Notes under the pieces: generated by a model
The model's input: the letters and a program-made list of their open reading frames with translations, nothing else
Database searches by the model: none
Told to the model about the DNA's origin: nothing
Translations under genes and position numbers: made by a program
Shown here: positions 48,718-59,674 of the stretch, piece by piece
How positions within the stretch are numbered: position 1 is the stretch's first letter
How the letters are laid out: every line of letters starts with the position of its first letter
Source of the DNA: Pyrenophora tritici-repentis
Lineage: Eukaryota > Ascomycota > Dothideomycetes > Pleosporales > Pleosporaceae
Length of the DNA stretch: 64,000 nt
Direction: 5' to 3'
Assembly: GCF_003171515.1 (NCBI RefSeq)
Contig: NC_089397.1
Span: 1,178,001-1,242,000 of the forward strand

Positions 48718-51662
48718 TCAAAAGTCCATTAACATTTCATCCTCCACACCATCATCGTACTCTTCCCCCACCTCCTGATCATCCACACTAACCCTCATCC
48801 CACCACTCATCCCACTACCCAGTCGCTCAACTCCGTAACCATCGCCCCTCATCCCACCTCCACCTCCAACACCCACCTCTCCGCCATACAAACTCGGCGA
48901 ATCTGCATCTCTAACAACAGAACCACCCATACTCTCCATCTCCACACTACCTTCCCCCATACTTCCAACCACACTATCAAACCCCCTCTGAACGCCCTCA
49001 TGCAACACACCTCTCACATCTGCACCACCAACCCTCTCATACATGCTCTCCAAACACGCATCAACCTGTATAACCCACCGCATAACCGTCTTCTCGTCCA
49101 CGCCGTCCAGGAAAGTTTCAAAGTCCCCATCAATTACGCTTTCCATGTCTAGAGTGAGAATACTGCTGGAGATGGAGTGGATGTCGATTTGCAGGTTGAG
49201 GGTAAGGTGGTGGGTGTGGAAGCCAGGGGTATGCGCTCAAGGGGGAGTCTGGAGGATTTGGTTCGTTCCAGGGTAGGGTGGTATTTGTATTGTTTGCCTT
49301 GAGTTCTCACGGGAAGAGAGGGGTGTGGGTGATCATGAGATAGGAAGTAGGCTTCTATTTCTTTAGCGGAAGTTTGGTCGCGGGTATCAGGTTTGCGGGT
49401 TTTTAAAGATGGGAGTGGGAGTGAACGGTTTGCGTTGTTGGAAGGGAGTGATATCCTGGCTCTTGGTTGATTTGGTGGCGCCTGGGAGTCCGGGTATGGT
49501 AACTCCTCATTTTGTGTATAGCTGTTTCCTCGGGGCTGTCTGCTCTGCCCAAAGAAGTTTCGAATATCGGACTCGTCTTCTGAGTAGATTCGGGGTCCTG
49601 TCATCCGTTCTGTCTGTTCCAACCTGGACGGATGCTGAGTATATAGTGCCTGGGATGATCTTCCAGGGTCATTAGTACGTTTTTGGCGACCAGAAAGTTT
49701 TGGAGGCTGTGATCCTGGAAATTGTTGCCCCGGCCATCCATCACTCGACTGCATCGGGGGAGGTGCAAACGGCTTATTAGCATAGGCCTGTCGCTTGCGT
49801 TGCGTTTTTGGAGGAGCTGGTGGTGCTGGAAGAGACATGTCCTGCGATGCCGGACTGGATTGTGGAAACATCAAGCTCGCTCGTTGGAAGTCTGCAGGAG
49901 CGGCATGATTTGACCTCTGAGTCCCGACTGAAGGTAACATGAGGTTGTTATGTCGCTGTTCTGCTAGCCTCTCTTCTCTTCCATCGTCAAATGCATCGGC
50001 TTCTGAAGGCCCTTGAGAAAGACGTTGAAAACTGCGCTCTAGCTCCTCATCTAATGGTGGCCTTGCCACGGTCGATCTCAATGACGTCTGTGGGGTTAGA
50101 GGCCTCGCAGAAGACGGTCTATTGGGAGTGACAGAAGGGTTCGGGGAGCTAGAGCGTGCGGCAACACCGTTTTGGCTTTTAGCTGGACTGAGCAATTGTC
50201 CGTTGTCAGCGACTGGCTTTGGTTTAATCGCTGCGTTCATCCGAGCGATAGTCCAAGGGTTTGACACCTCGACTGCGCGAATTCCCTCTTCTTGATCGAT
50301 CGCCGGGGCTTGGCTTTCCTCCAGAAATTCCATGTCATCTTCGTCGATGCCATACATGGTTGACCTCCATCGCGGCTGTGCTCGAGACTTGGGCCCATCG
50401 TCCGGGCCCTGGATAGCATACTCTTTTGCTGCGATGGAAGTCCTATCAGAACGTTGCAGTGCCTCAGGTGAAGGGTCGAGATGCTGTTGGGCAGACATTG
50501 GTGGCTCCTCCTCGCTAACGTTGTCAACTGCTTCAGGATAATAAGACGTCAGCAGCCTATCAAACACGCCCAAGACAACCTCACTATTCTCAAACATGAC
50601 ATCATCTTTCGCTGGCTCTATATTAAGGGTCGTAACTGTCAGGAGGACAAATAATGTTCATGCAAAAGAAAGGTTCTTTCACACCCGCGAGGGATGAGTT
50701 CGACTTGCGGAGTAGCTCTTTGAAGGCCATAACAATTTGCTTGATGGTTCCGCGACTATTGGATAGAGGTCTTCCATCAACAGAGACAAAGGCGCCTTGA
50801 CCTGAGATTTTCAACCCGTTTGCAGTCGGCTTGGGAAGGAAAGCATGGACCTCGAAACCGTCTGCTTCCATCGCAGTCCACTCACACTGAAGGGCGCATT
50901 CTTTGTCAACAACTTTTAAGGCAGCATCTTCAATGTTTGCATTGGCTTTTGGGGCGTATACGAAGTCGCTATTGCTGTTTTTCGCCTTGAGCACGTGGAG
51001 CCTGAAGCGTGTAGTAGGTCTGGCGAGTGCATATGCTTGCATCAACCGCCGAATCTTTGCAAGACATCTCGATGAGTTCTTCAATGCCGTCTGCTTTCTG
51101 ACTGGTATGTAGTCGAAGAATTTAGTCACTTTGACAGTCGTACCAACGGGATGTGAGTCGTGCACGGTGCTGCATTCGTCAGTACCATGCAATTCCGTAT
51201 ACAAGAGACCGTCTTGATGACTTACGAAGCCAGCTCCCCATTACGATTATACTTGGTTTTGACCGCGACTAGCTCTCCTTCTACTCGAGTAGTGACATCA
51301 AGAGAGGCACTCATCTCCGCCATGCTTGATAGTGCCTCACCACGGAATCCAAGCCACTTGCCTCCGACGTTTCTCAAGTCGTGAAAGTCTCTGATTTTGC
51401 TAGTACAGTAGCGACGACAAACGAGAGGGCGATCTTCCGCTGGTATGCCATGTCCGTCATCTTTGACTTGAATTGGATCGATCGTGTTCGGCGTGATATC
51501 CACGAACATGCTCTTCGCTCGCGCATCTAACGCGTTATCTATAAGTTCTTGGACGACTGGGCTGGTATCGACAAGCACTTGACCAGAGCCGATCTGTCTC
51601 GTTGTTGTTGGTGGCAGTGCGGCGATACCGGGTAATGGGATGGTCTCAGGGCATTCTGTCAT
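48718..51662 (-). CDS. MLH2: MutL homologue of MLH2/PMS1 type with two single-base frameshifts
   Basis: DNA mismatch-repair ATPase subunit. Exon 1 is 51662-51226; exon 2 runs from 51169, joined ELAS-STVHDSHPVGTTVKVT. GHKL ATPase motifs are intact: VVQELIDNALDA, VKDDGHGIP and WLGFRGEALSSMAE. The frame then breaks twice. At 50623-50626 (CCCTTAATA on the coding strand) one T too many creates a stop just after CPPDSYDP; without it the product continues NIEPAKDDVMFENSE, the conserved end of the ATPase module. At 49226-49229 a CCCC run needs a fifth C to read RIPPGFHTHHLTLNL. With both corrected the length is an exact codon multiple, 962 residues. No C-terminal endonuclease motif is seen, which fits MLH2. 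Either assembly indels or a decaying gene. Confidence 0.8.
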
Positions 51663-52174
51663 TTTGATAGAAATACGAATGGTGTTGAAATACTCGGCTT
51701 AGTACCGGAATGGTGATTGAGTGACATCCTTGAAGTGTGAGGACCCAAGGTAAGTGCCTCCATGGTGCCTACCTCTTGTTGCACACCCGCGCTTAAGACG
51801 GAAAGAGCCATCGCGCTACGCTTGCGGAGGTCGCGTATCTAGCACTGCGTTGTGGGGTGTGAATCATTATCGTTATGACCGATGTCAACTAGTTTTACTA
51901 GGCTAAACACATATCAATGTGATGGTGCCATGTCTCTGTCTAAGAGAAGTTCAGCATGCGTCATCGGATGTTTTCAATATAGCCAATCACAGCACGGGCG
52001 GCCTTGGAATCCTGCGAAGACTACATGAGCTCTTAAAGGCCTAAAATCTCTACTATCTCTGCTAGTTTGTTGATAAAGTGTATTGCAATTTTCGATCACA
52101 GACAAAGTGCAGTATGCCTTGATGAGACCCAAAAGATTGTACCCATGCTAACCAACTTCTAAGATTTCTCTACC
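51663..52174. promoter_or_regulatory. Shared upstream region of two DNA-repair genes
   Basis: 512 bp between the divergent starts of the MutL homologue and the Ada-type gene. No specific operator was identified. The arrangement would allow co-regulation. Confidence 0.4.
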
Positions 52175-52972
52175 ATGGCCTACGTAACAGATGCCGAACG
52201 GTGGCGAGCCCTCACAACCCGCGACGCAAATTCCGAAGGCCACTTCATCTACTCCATCAAATCCACCAACATCTATTGCCGGCCGGCATGCCCCGGAAGG
52301 CTAGCGCGGAGAGCAAACGTTAGCTTCTACTCGACACCAGTTGAAGCAGAAGCAGCTGGATTCAGAGCATGTAAGCGCTGCAAACCGAACGCTGTACTTG
52401 AGGATCCACAAGAGCGAGCTGTCGAAAAAGCGCAGATGCTCATTGATGAAGCTTTGAGCAAGGACGACCAGAAATCGTTGAAGTTGCAGGATCTAGCGAA
52501 GAAGATCAACCGCACGCCACGGTACTTCCATAAGATATTCAAGAATAAGACAGGGATGACACCAAAAGAGTATGCAAAGAAGAGGGCAGCGGACCGTAGC
52601 AGTCTCAATGCGGCCCCTGCTTCGACGACGACCACCGAGGAAAGCGCACAATCGTGGAACTGGGATGCATGTAACTTCAACGACCTGGTCAACTTGAGAA
52701 CTGACTCAAGTCATACTAGCATGGAAACTTTTCTCATGCCTACAGAGCAGCTGCCGGCAATCTATACGGACGTCGACTTTGATTTGGTCGGTGTCTCCCA
52801 GCCGTGGGCAGACTGGACTTCCTTATGGCCTTTCGACTGGGACAGCCCTGTCGACCATATACCAGCACGCATGTACTCACACGAGAAGAATCTGCCATCG
52901 GCATCGTTCCTCGAGACAGATGCTGCTGCGCTGTTCGAGTGCGATAGCCTCACGGAGCTCTTAAAAGCATGA
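52175..52972 (+). CDS. Ada-type methylphosphotriester-DNA methyltransferase/activator
   Basis: Predicted to take methyl groups from DNA phosphotriesters onto a zinc-bound Cys and then activate transcription. Single exon, 265 residues. The Ada zinc domain is at about residues 1-75, with four Cys in YCRPACPGRL and CKRCKP; the first Cys of CRPAC is the expected methyl acceptor. An AraC/XylS-type helix-turn-helix follows at about 90-135 (LQDLAKKINRTPRYFHKIFK, then TGMTPKEYAKKRA). The C-terminal half is acidic and aromatic-rich (WADWTSLWPFDWDSP), resembling an activation region. The O6-methylguanine methyltransferase domain found in bacterial Ada is absent, as usual in fungi. Head-to-head with the MutL homologue. 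Confidence 0.9.
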   Translation: MAYVTDAERWRALTTRDANSEGHFIYSIKSTNIYCRPACPGRLARRANVSFYSTPVEAEAAGFRACKRCKPNAVLEDPQERAVEKAQMLIDEALSKDDQKSLKLQDLAKKINRTPRYFHKIFKNKTGMTPKEYAKKRAADRSSLNAAPASTTTTEESAQSWNWDACNFNDLVNLRTDSSHTSMETFLMPTEQLPAIYTDVDFDLVGVSQPWADWTSLWPFDWDSPVDHIPARMYSHEKNLPSASFLETDAAALFECDSLTELLKA

Positions 52973-53835
52973 TGCTCACCATGCTGGCTTTCGTTTATAT
53001 GACCGCGCTGTCTGTATCCAATGGCGATATGCACCTGCGATTGTCCTGGCGTAGTGCGCATTGCCCCCAGCCATCTAAGCATCAGGCATCTTCACCATAC
53101 ATCGCCAGACGACTCCATCATATCACGCACCATGGGCAAACTGGTTCGAGCACCGAAGCGCAATATCAACCTAATTCCGAAATCGTCAGCGACAGCCCAA
53201 GTCCCAAATGCCATGTAATGTGCGAAAAAAGCGCTCTTTCAGAGACCAAGTTATAAGCAGCGACGGCGTAACATATGTCGATGCTAGCCATACCTTTTCC
53301 GGCTCTTCCTAAAGTATTTAATGGTCGATGTAAAATTCATCTTTTGAGCTTCGTGTGTCGTGCATCGCGATGATGCTGTGAAAATGGAGAAAGTTGAACG
53401 TACCTTGGGAGAGGGCTACAGGAGCTAGAAGATGTGTGTTGGTTGGGTGGTGTTGATGAATACGTATTCTCATTAGAACAGCGAGGGATAGTGTGCAAAA
53501 GCTGCGCGACAGCATCGCGAAGCTGTACGAAAGTACGTCCAACGTGTTGGAGGGCGAGGCAGAAAAGTTGCAGGTTCGTTTCGGAGAAGGAAGACGCCGA
53601 TGAAGATCCACTTGTGCGAAGCGAGACGCTAACGGCTTTCGTCTCGTAGCTGACCGGGGGTCATTTGGTCATCTGCACACGTGAAATGTTGTATCTTTCC
53701 CACATCTTATCTCTTGTTCTTTTGCATAGGGCTTGCCCTTTGTAGATTATTGATGTATATACCAAGTACCTGTCCAACTGGACAAACTCCAGAAGCGCGC
53801 AAGCCTCATACCCTCCACCATTGCACCCTCCCACA
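52973..53835. other. Intergenic, no gene seen
   Basis: 3' flanks of two converging genes. Only short overlapping frames. Confidence 0.6.
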
Positions 53836-54294
53836 TCAACCACCAACAGCCTCCCAAGCACTCAGCGGATCAGCCCAAATCTCCCAATGCCCAATCTTGC
53901 CCTCGTTATCAAACCCACTAAACCGATAAATAAATCTTTCATCCCACCCCTTCCCCGTCTTCCTACTCGTAAACCTGCCCTTACCGACCACACTCACCAT
54001 CCCCGCCTCAGCATCAACAATGAACCCCTCCTTACCAGGAAAAGCATCATCAGGCAACGCCATCTCAAGCACATCAGTCATCAGTTTGAAATATTCCTCG
54101 CACCCCTCTCTCCCAGCAAAAGTCTTGGCGAGAAAGGGTAGTCGGGTGCGTGACCATTCGGGGCCGTGCTCCGTGATCCGGGGCCAGCTGCTGAAGTATT
54201 GCGCGAGTAGGTCGGAGGGCGGGGGCGGCGCGATCAAGGCGCGGCAGAAGGAGTGTGTGGTCTCGCGTAGTAGTGTGGTGCTGGACGACGACAT
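53836..54294 (-). CDS. SnoaL-like (NTF2-fold) protein
   Basis: Single exon, 152 residues, ATG to stop. LRETTHSFCRALIAPPPPSD, LPFLAKTFAGREGCEEYF, GRFTSRKTGKGWDERFIYRF and WEIWADPLSAW fit the SnoaL/NTF2 fold (helical start, then a curved sheet). Fungal members are mostly uncharacterised small cytosolic proteins; some are polyketide cyclases or isomerases. No secondary-metabolite genes lie nearby, so no pathway is suggested. Confidence 0.78.
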   Translation of the reverse strand: MSSSSTTLLRETTHSFCRALIAPPPPSDLLAQYFSSWPRITEHGPEWSRTRLPFLAKTFAGREGCEEYFKLMTDVLEMALPDDAFPGKEGFIVDAEAGMVSVVGKGRFTSRKTGKGWDERFIYRFSGFDNEGKIGHWEIWADPLSAWEAVGG

Positions 54295-55605
54295 GACTGG
54301 AGGGCGTTTCTCCGCGAAAGGAGGGGGGATGGAAAAAAATACCGGTGAATCAGATAGAGGTTGGTTGACCCTTTCGTCCTTGTAAGCGATGGATGCACGT
54401 GCAGGTCCCGTCCTGTACTGGATTTGTTGGTATTGTTTTTTGGGTCAAAGCACCACCACGCCCCGAAAGGTGATTTGGCGACTAGGGCGTCGTTGTGTGG
54501 CTTGCGCCCGAAGCGGCTGTTCCGTTTGCCTAACAGGTTGTCCGCGCGGTTTGGCGATGCGGTCGGCGTCAGCTAGGACATGTACGTGAGATTATAGTGC
54601 CTTGGGTGAAGACGTTGAGAATATGGAGAAAAGCAGGCGCCTAGGTGCAGTGCTAATCAAGGGTTTCGGGTATGCGGAGTATTGGCCTATGGAAATGAGG
54701 GTTCTGGGAGCACGAAGTGGGCGATCGCGATGAAGTCATTGTGATGGTGCCAATGATGTTATGCAGCGAGCAACCATCTGGGCATGATGCGGAGTCATGT
54801 GTATGTGTTTTACCTAAGCATGTCAAGTGCTCCCGAGGTCTCTCAACGTCCTGTCGGGTGGCAGAAATTTGGAAACCGGTCAGAATCAAGATTATCCTAT
54901 CCAGGAAACATCCTTCGGGCGTGGACCACACAAGTGGTAATCTGCTTACCATCAGCAGCAAAATACGCGCGCAACTTAGAGACATATCTTGACGCTGGCC
55001 ACGCACACGTCGCCCAACACATGCAGCGCGCTACAGTCATCAGCCTGCAACACGACCAATACCTGTCTGATTAGCCCCAACATGCCTCAGCCAACGTGCC
55101 CGGGTAGGGCAGTAGGTAAGGCTGCCACATTATCCACGCGGCTTACGTGTAGCGCCTTACGGAAGTGCCTTTGGTTGGCGCCAACGGAGATATTGTGCTG
55201 ATCCACCACGAGCACTTGCCGACGCAAGTAAGGCATAGTGATAATGATATGATAATACTGACCGTTATTGCAGGTATGTTCGCTTACAGGGCGAAACATG
55301 TGTTTTCATTGGCACCAGCAAAGGAAACAAGTTGTAATAATATAACATGTATTATTTCATACCGAAACGCTATCGACGTTACGTTGTTGACTCTGGGTGG
55401 AATAGTAGAGATACCTGCTGCACTACCACGTTTTCCAAATATCGTAAAAAAGGACAATCAAACGCTCGTGTTGGAGCTAGATGGTAAAACGCCGCGTCGT
55501 GATACCAGACCGTATCCGACAGTCCCAGCCAGGCCCCCTATCGCTTGCATAATGAATCTTCCTAGAATTACAAATTCCCCGTTACACACATTTTAGGCGT
55601 AGCGT
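54295..55605. other. Intergenic, no gene seen
   Basis: 1.3 kb. A 143-codon plus frame at 55165-55596 starts at GTG, lacks an ATG near its start and resembles nothing; treated as spurious. Confidence 0.5.
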
Positions 55606-56771
55606 TCAGTCCATGGCTGTGAAGAGACACACCTGCCGTGCCATCTGGCTCGCAAGCAGTATCTCTCGGAAGACTTGATCCATGCCGCCTCGGAAGTGGA
55701 TGGTGTAGCTGTCGACTTTTCCCTTCCTCCTCTTTTCGCCCCATACTAGCTTGATTGGTTGCGCGTCGTCGCATCGCTTGCCTGTCCTGCTCCCGGGTTT
55801 CGCCCAGTCTTTCTGGTATTCGTAGAGTGTCTCGGGCATAGCGTCGTCATTTGGGTCGCCCTGTTTCCACACAAAGCGACGTCCGCCGTATGTGAAGCGT
55901 CGGGGTGACCACGGAATCTTCTGCTGTCTATCTGGGTATTCCTTGATGGGTTGCGAGAATGGTCCTCGCAAGTGGATGCACCGCGATTTGTAGGCTGCGT
56001 CTTTGGAGGAGTCGGATGAGATGCGCTTCTTGTCGATGCCTGAGAGGAGGATGGATATGCATGGTTGTGGGAACTCGGCAACACGGTAGAACTCTGCGGC
56101 ATTGACCTGGCAGTCGTCGCGGTGTGTGGCCTCCAACATGTACAAGGCGTACTTGTCCGAGTAGTCACGCGCACTGTAAATGTACTTTCTGAAGCCTGAT
56201 GAGCCAGTCCATTCTCGTGTACGATGGAGGTTGAAAGTCGTTGTGGGCTGGGAGGGGTCGAGTAGTGAATGATAGGGGATGCTAGTCGAGGGCAGTTCGT
56301 CGTATGGGGCGTGCGAAACGGGCGAGTAAGAGGTTTGCCATGTCAGGAGGTTTTGGATCTAGGCCTGTCAGTCGCGACCTGGCGACGTCTGGAACATGTA
56401 CTTACAGCCGACAGGCTCTCGCTCTCCTCGTCCAAGTCTCCATTGGCCCCCCATTGGTTTGGTGCTGGTACAAACACACACTCATTGCCTTCTTCGTCGA
56501 TCTGGTCGCTTCCACTCTCAAGATGCGGCCGTAGTGCCCTCTGCCTCTCTCTGTGAATGGTAATCTGTGTTTTGATAATGCGTATCTGCTCATCTGTGTT
56601 GTCGTCTGGCGATATGCTGGTGTGCATGTACTCAATCTCTCGCTCCAGCGCCTTCGCTGCAGCCTCGTGCTGCAGCCATGAAGTATCGTAGAGCCAGGCA
56701 TGCTCGGATTCGAAAGCAGAGCTCCGCAACAGCTCCAGATGTTCCCGGGGTGTGAGTGCGACGTGACCCAT
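55606..56771 (-). CDS. Conserved fungal protein of unknown function
   Basis: Two exons, 56771-56406 and 56358-55606, with a 47-bp intron (GTAAGT..CCTAG); 372 residues. The N-terminal part has a helical coiled-coil-like stretch (HEAAAKALEREIEYMHTSI; KTQITIHRERQRALRPHLE). The C-terminal part is a compact domain, REWTGSSGFRKYIYSARDYS through FYRVAEFPQPCISILLSGID, RRFTYGGRRFVWKQG and PIKLVWGEKRRKGKVDSYTI. I do not recognise the family. An acceptor one step earlier (ACAG) would put a TAG in frame, so CCTAG is chosen. Splicing joins two clearly coding blocks and the ATG is well placed. Confidence 0.8.
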
Positions 56772-59114
56772 TCTGAGCTATGTGTAGTAATCAAGGTCCG
56801 GTTGGTAGAAGTTGGTGTCCAAGTTGCTTCTGAGCGGAAGATACAAAGTTGATTCGGATTGAACGGGGTTGTGTTTCAGCCTGGCAAACAGAAGGAATAT
56901 GGAGCACGGAAGAAATGAGCGAGGGAGGCTGACAGCGTAGTCATAGCGGACAGGCTGGCAGCAGCTGATGAAGCATCAAGGGCCCGCGGGTAGGGTTGCG
57001 CTGCATGCCTGCATCCCCGTCGCGCCCGCCGGCCCCTGTCATACCGACTCTTGCTGCTGTGGCACTGGGGCGTATTGGGGCCAAGTTGCGGTGGGGTTTG
57101 TAGGTGAGGCGCCTTGCGCTAACCACATGCGGTAGTGCGAGATTGAAACTCAATGTAACAGGCGGTCGAGACAGGAACGCAACATGGCCCTAGAGATTAA
57201 TCTTGCCATTGATAGCTTTCGTGCAGAGTGTCCAGTGGCAGGCCTACGGAGTTCCCGACGACCGGTTATGATGCTTGCCGTGCAATCGCACCGGCCCATG
57301 TACCGTTCCAAGGTACCGACGTGTCGGGTGCTCAGGTGTGTGTCTACTTAGAGTCTAGACGTCTGCCTTGATCTTCTGCCTCTGCTTTGCCTTGCCATGA
57401 CCATGACGAGCGTGCTGACCGTCCTAATCAGCAGCCCAGTGCGGGCGCTTAGCAGGCACCGGACTCCGAACATGCGGTCTGTTCTACCGCTATCCCACCT
57501 CACACCACTCACACCCACCGGCTAGTCAGAGTGGCTTGCGCCGCCCCTCAACACCCATGCCCCGCAAGCGTCTTCGAGAACGGGTATGAAACGTTCTATA
57601 CGAGCTTTATTTTCTTCTTGCGCAGGGACAGAGCATCCTTTGAAATCAGCGACTGCGGTGAAGCGTGTTGAGCATACGAGTGAGCCGTCGCGTTGGCAAC
57701 TGGCTGACGGGAGGCTTAACTACCCCACGACTGTTACTCGCTTCAGCCGGCATCGTCGGCTCGCCTTGCGGATAATCCCTTGGACATGATAGTTACCCTA
57801 GGTAGCCCAGACTGCGTAAACTTTACTCAAGAACCTCGCCGTAAACGTGCCACTTTGTCTTTTGCGACGCCACTAAGTACGAGGACGCCAGAAATTAGAG
57901 GCCCGAAAGCGCGCGGCATCATGAACGGCATTGATTCAATCTCCTGCGTTGATTTCTCGTATTCGCAAAGCTGGCGCCAAGCACTCGCGTCCCGCACACG
58001 GTTCCCGAAGATACCCTGGAAATCGTCCGATGCCTTGCATACCTACGTAAACCGCAAAGACACGTATGTAGACAACTTGTCGTTCTCAACATTCAACTTG
58101 GTGCCCGTGCTGGGCCATTTCAAAAACACACGGAGAGCAGGACTGCCATGACCGACCTTGTTACGACGTCGGGACCCTGGAGGACTACTGCGCGTGTACA
58201 TACGCCCAGCCATTCCATCGGATTCAAAAATGACCCACTTGTCCTGTCGGCGTACAAGAAGGATTCGATCGTGTTCCTTCATACTTCCGCCTTGTGTGCC
58301 CAATCGGATGTGGCTGACTTCATGTCTCACAAAGGCCAGGCAACATTGAGACATCTCCACATGAGTCCTCTGTCCTGCTGTCGTCGTATGATACGCGGCC
58401 TTGCCAAGGCGAGCGAAACGGAGGACTCTGACCGGTGCAATTTCTCCCAAGGACGTCATTCCTGGAGGCTTGTGAGGAATAGACTTTCGCTAGAGCCTAT
58501 AGGCAATGCTGTTCGCTGTGCGTATTTCGTTCCAAAACCTGAAGTATAAGAAGACTAAAGACAGACGCGTCATCGACGCTGTAGTAATAGAATGCAGGAC
58601 AACCGCACACCACGACGCCGAACAGGTCGCCGAACAGTAGCAGGATGGCTCACCGCTTCGGTTACGTTGTGACACACTCTCTTTGGTGTCACCTAGCAGC
58701 GCGTGGAGCGTGATATTGGCAAGCTGCAATGCAAGGTACGTAGCCATATACCGTACTCGTTACCGACGCCATGGTTCCGACAGCTCAACTTCATGGCTCA
58801 TGTATTGAAATCTTCTATCGGATGCATATTCCATATTCTCTTTCCAAATATGATAGAATAACAACCTGAACTTGCATGGCGTTTTCGTAGCCTGTCTTCT
58901 AAAATCCTCTGCCTTTTCGTTCCTACTGAACCCTGCCATCTGCTGTTGCATACGGACTCAAGCTACATCATCACGGCACAACGTTGCATCAGCCGACTAG
59001 GCAAGTGTCGGAAAAGCTCGGTAGAGCTCTCGTCAAGATGTTGTGATCGATGGTTCTTCAATTTGGTACGCTAAGGATGCGTACCGTGGTACTGCCAGCC
59101 CACGACCCATCAAA
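56772..59114. other. Intergenic, one weak candidate gene
   Basis: 2.3 kb. Apart from the candidate at 58043-58459 (-), nothing coding stands out. C/G-rich sequence at 56980-57060 and 57400-57560. Confidence 0.5.
58043..58459 (-). CDS. Possible small hypothetical protein
   Basis: 138-codon frame with a true ATG and a middle part that looks protein-like (KEHDRILLVRRQDKWVIFES), but with no recognised domain. A similar-length frame overlaps it on the plus strand (58148-58549), so it may be chance. No intron or promoter evidence. Confidence 0.25.
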   Translation of the reverse strand: MTSLGEIAPVRVLRFARLGKAAYHTTTAGQRTHVEMSQCCLAFVRHEVSHIRLGTQGGSMKEHDRILLVRRQDKWVIFESDGMAGRMYTRSSPPGSRRRNKVGHGSPALRVFLKWPSTGTKLNVENDKLSTYVSLRFT

Positions 59115-59674
59115 TCAATCTCGCAAATCCTCAAACGCTGCGTCGTTCTCGTCAAACGGCTCGAGGTCACCTTTGCCCTTGAAAACCTTGAGGATGGTCC
59201 CCTGCTCACTCAGCACGAATCTTGACCTCTGATTTCCCACTTCCGCCAACGCACTCCACCTCTCCCTGTCCGCCTTATTTCTCTTGTCCCCCCAGCGCCT
59301 CCGCCCTCCTCTTCCAATGGCCCTCTGAAAACGCAATCATAGTCGTCATCTTCTTCACCTTGATGTCGTACACTACCGACACTATCGTGCCCGTCTCTTC
59401 TAGCCAGTTGATCTGCCACAGCTCCCCCCGGCCGAATGCATTGGAAGTTGGCGCGCTGGTAGTTTACGCGACCGGCCATGGGTCCGCCGTGGACGGCGTA
59501 GATGATACATTTAGAGGAAAATACCCAGAGTTCGTAGCGCCATTTTTCGGGGTTGCCATCGCCGTCTTGTGCGTCGTAGTCGTAGACTAGGTGCGTGTCG
59601 AGCATGTCAGTTTGAAAGCTGGGGTCGAGAGGCGTGTTTGTGAGGAAATCGGGGAGCGTGTCGCCGGGTGCCAT
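59115..59674 (-). CDS. Phenolic acid decarboxylase/MoaF-like lipocalin-fold protein with two frameshifts
   Basis: Starts at ATG 59674 (MAPGDTLPDFLTNTPLD). The blocks WRYELWVFSSKCIIYAVHGG, AGRVNYQRANFQCI and, in the next frame, LWQINWLEETGTIVSVVYD match the phenolic acid decarboxylase family, which removes CO2 from hydroxycinnamic acids. The frame breaks at two runs of six C on the plus strand, 59424-59429 and 59288-59293. With five in each, one frame runs to the TGA at 59115-59117 (AFEDLRD). 560 bp minus two is exactly 186 codons, 185 residues, as expected for the family. Most simply explained by homopolymer over-calls; otherwise a recent pseudogene. Confidence 0.75.

Noticed and set aside
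55165..55596. 143-codon plus frame
   Set aside because: Starts at GTG, with no ATG near its start, no splice acceptor that helps and no motif.
58148..58549. 133-codon plus frame
   Set aside because: Overlaps a minus frame of similar length and has no domain; neither is secure.
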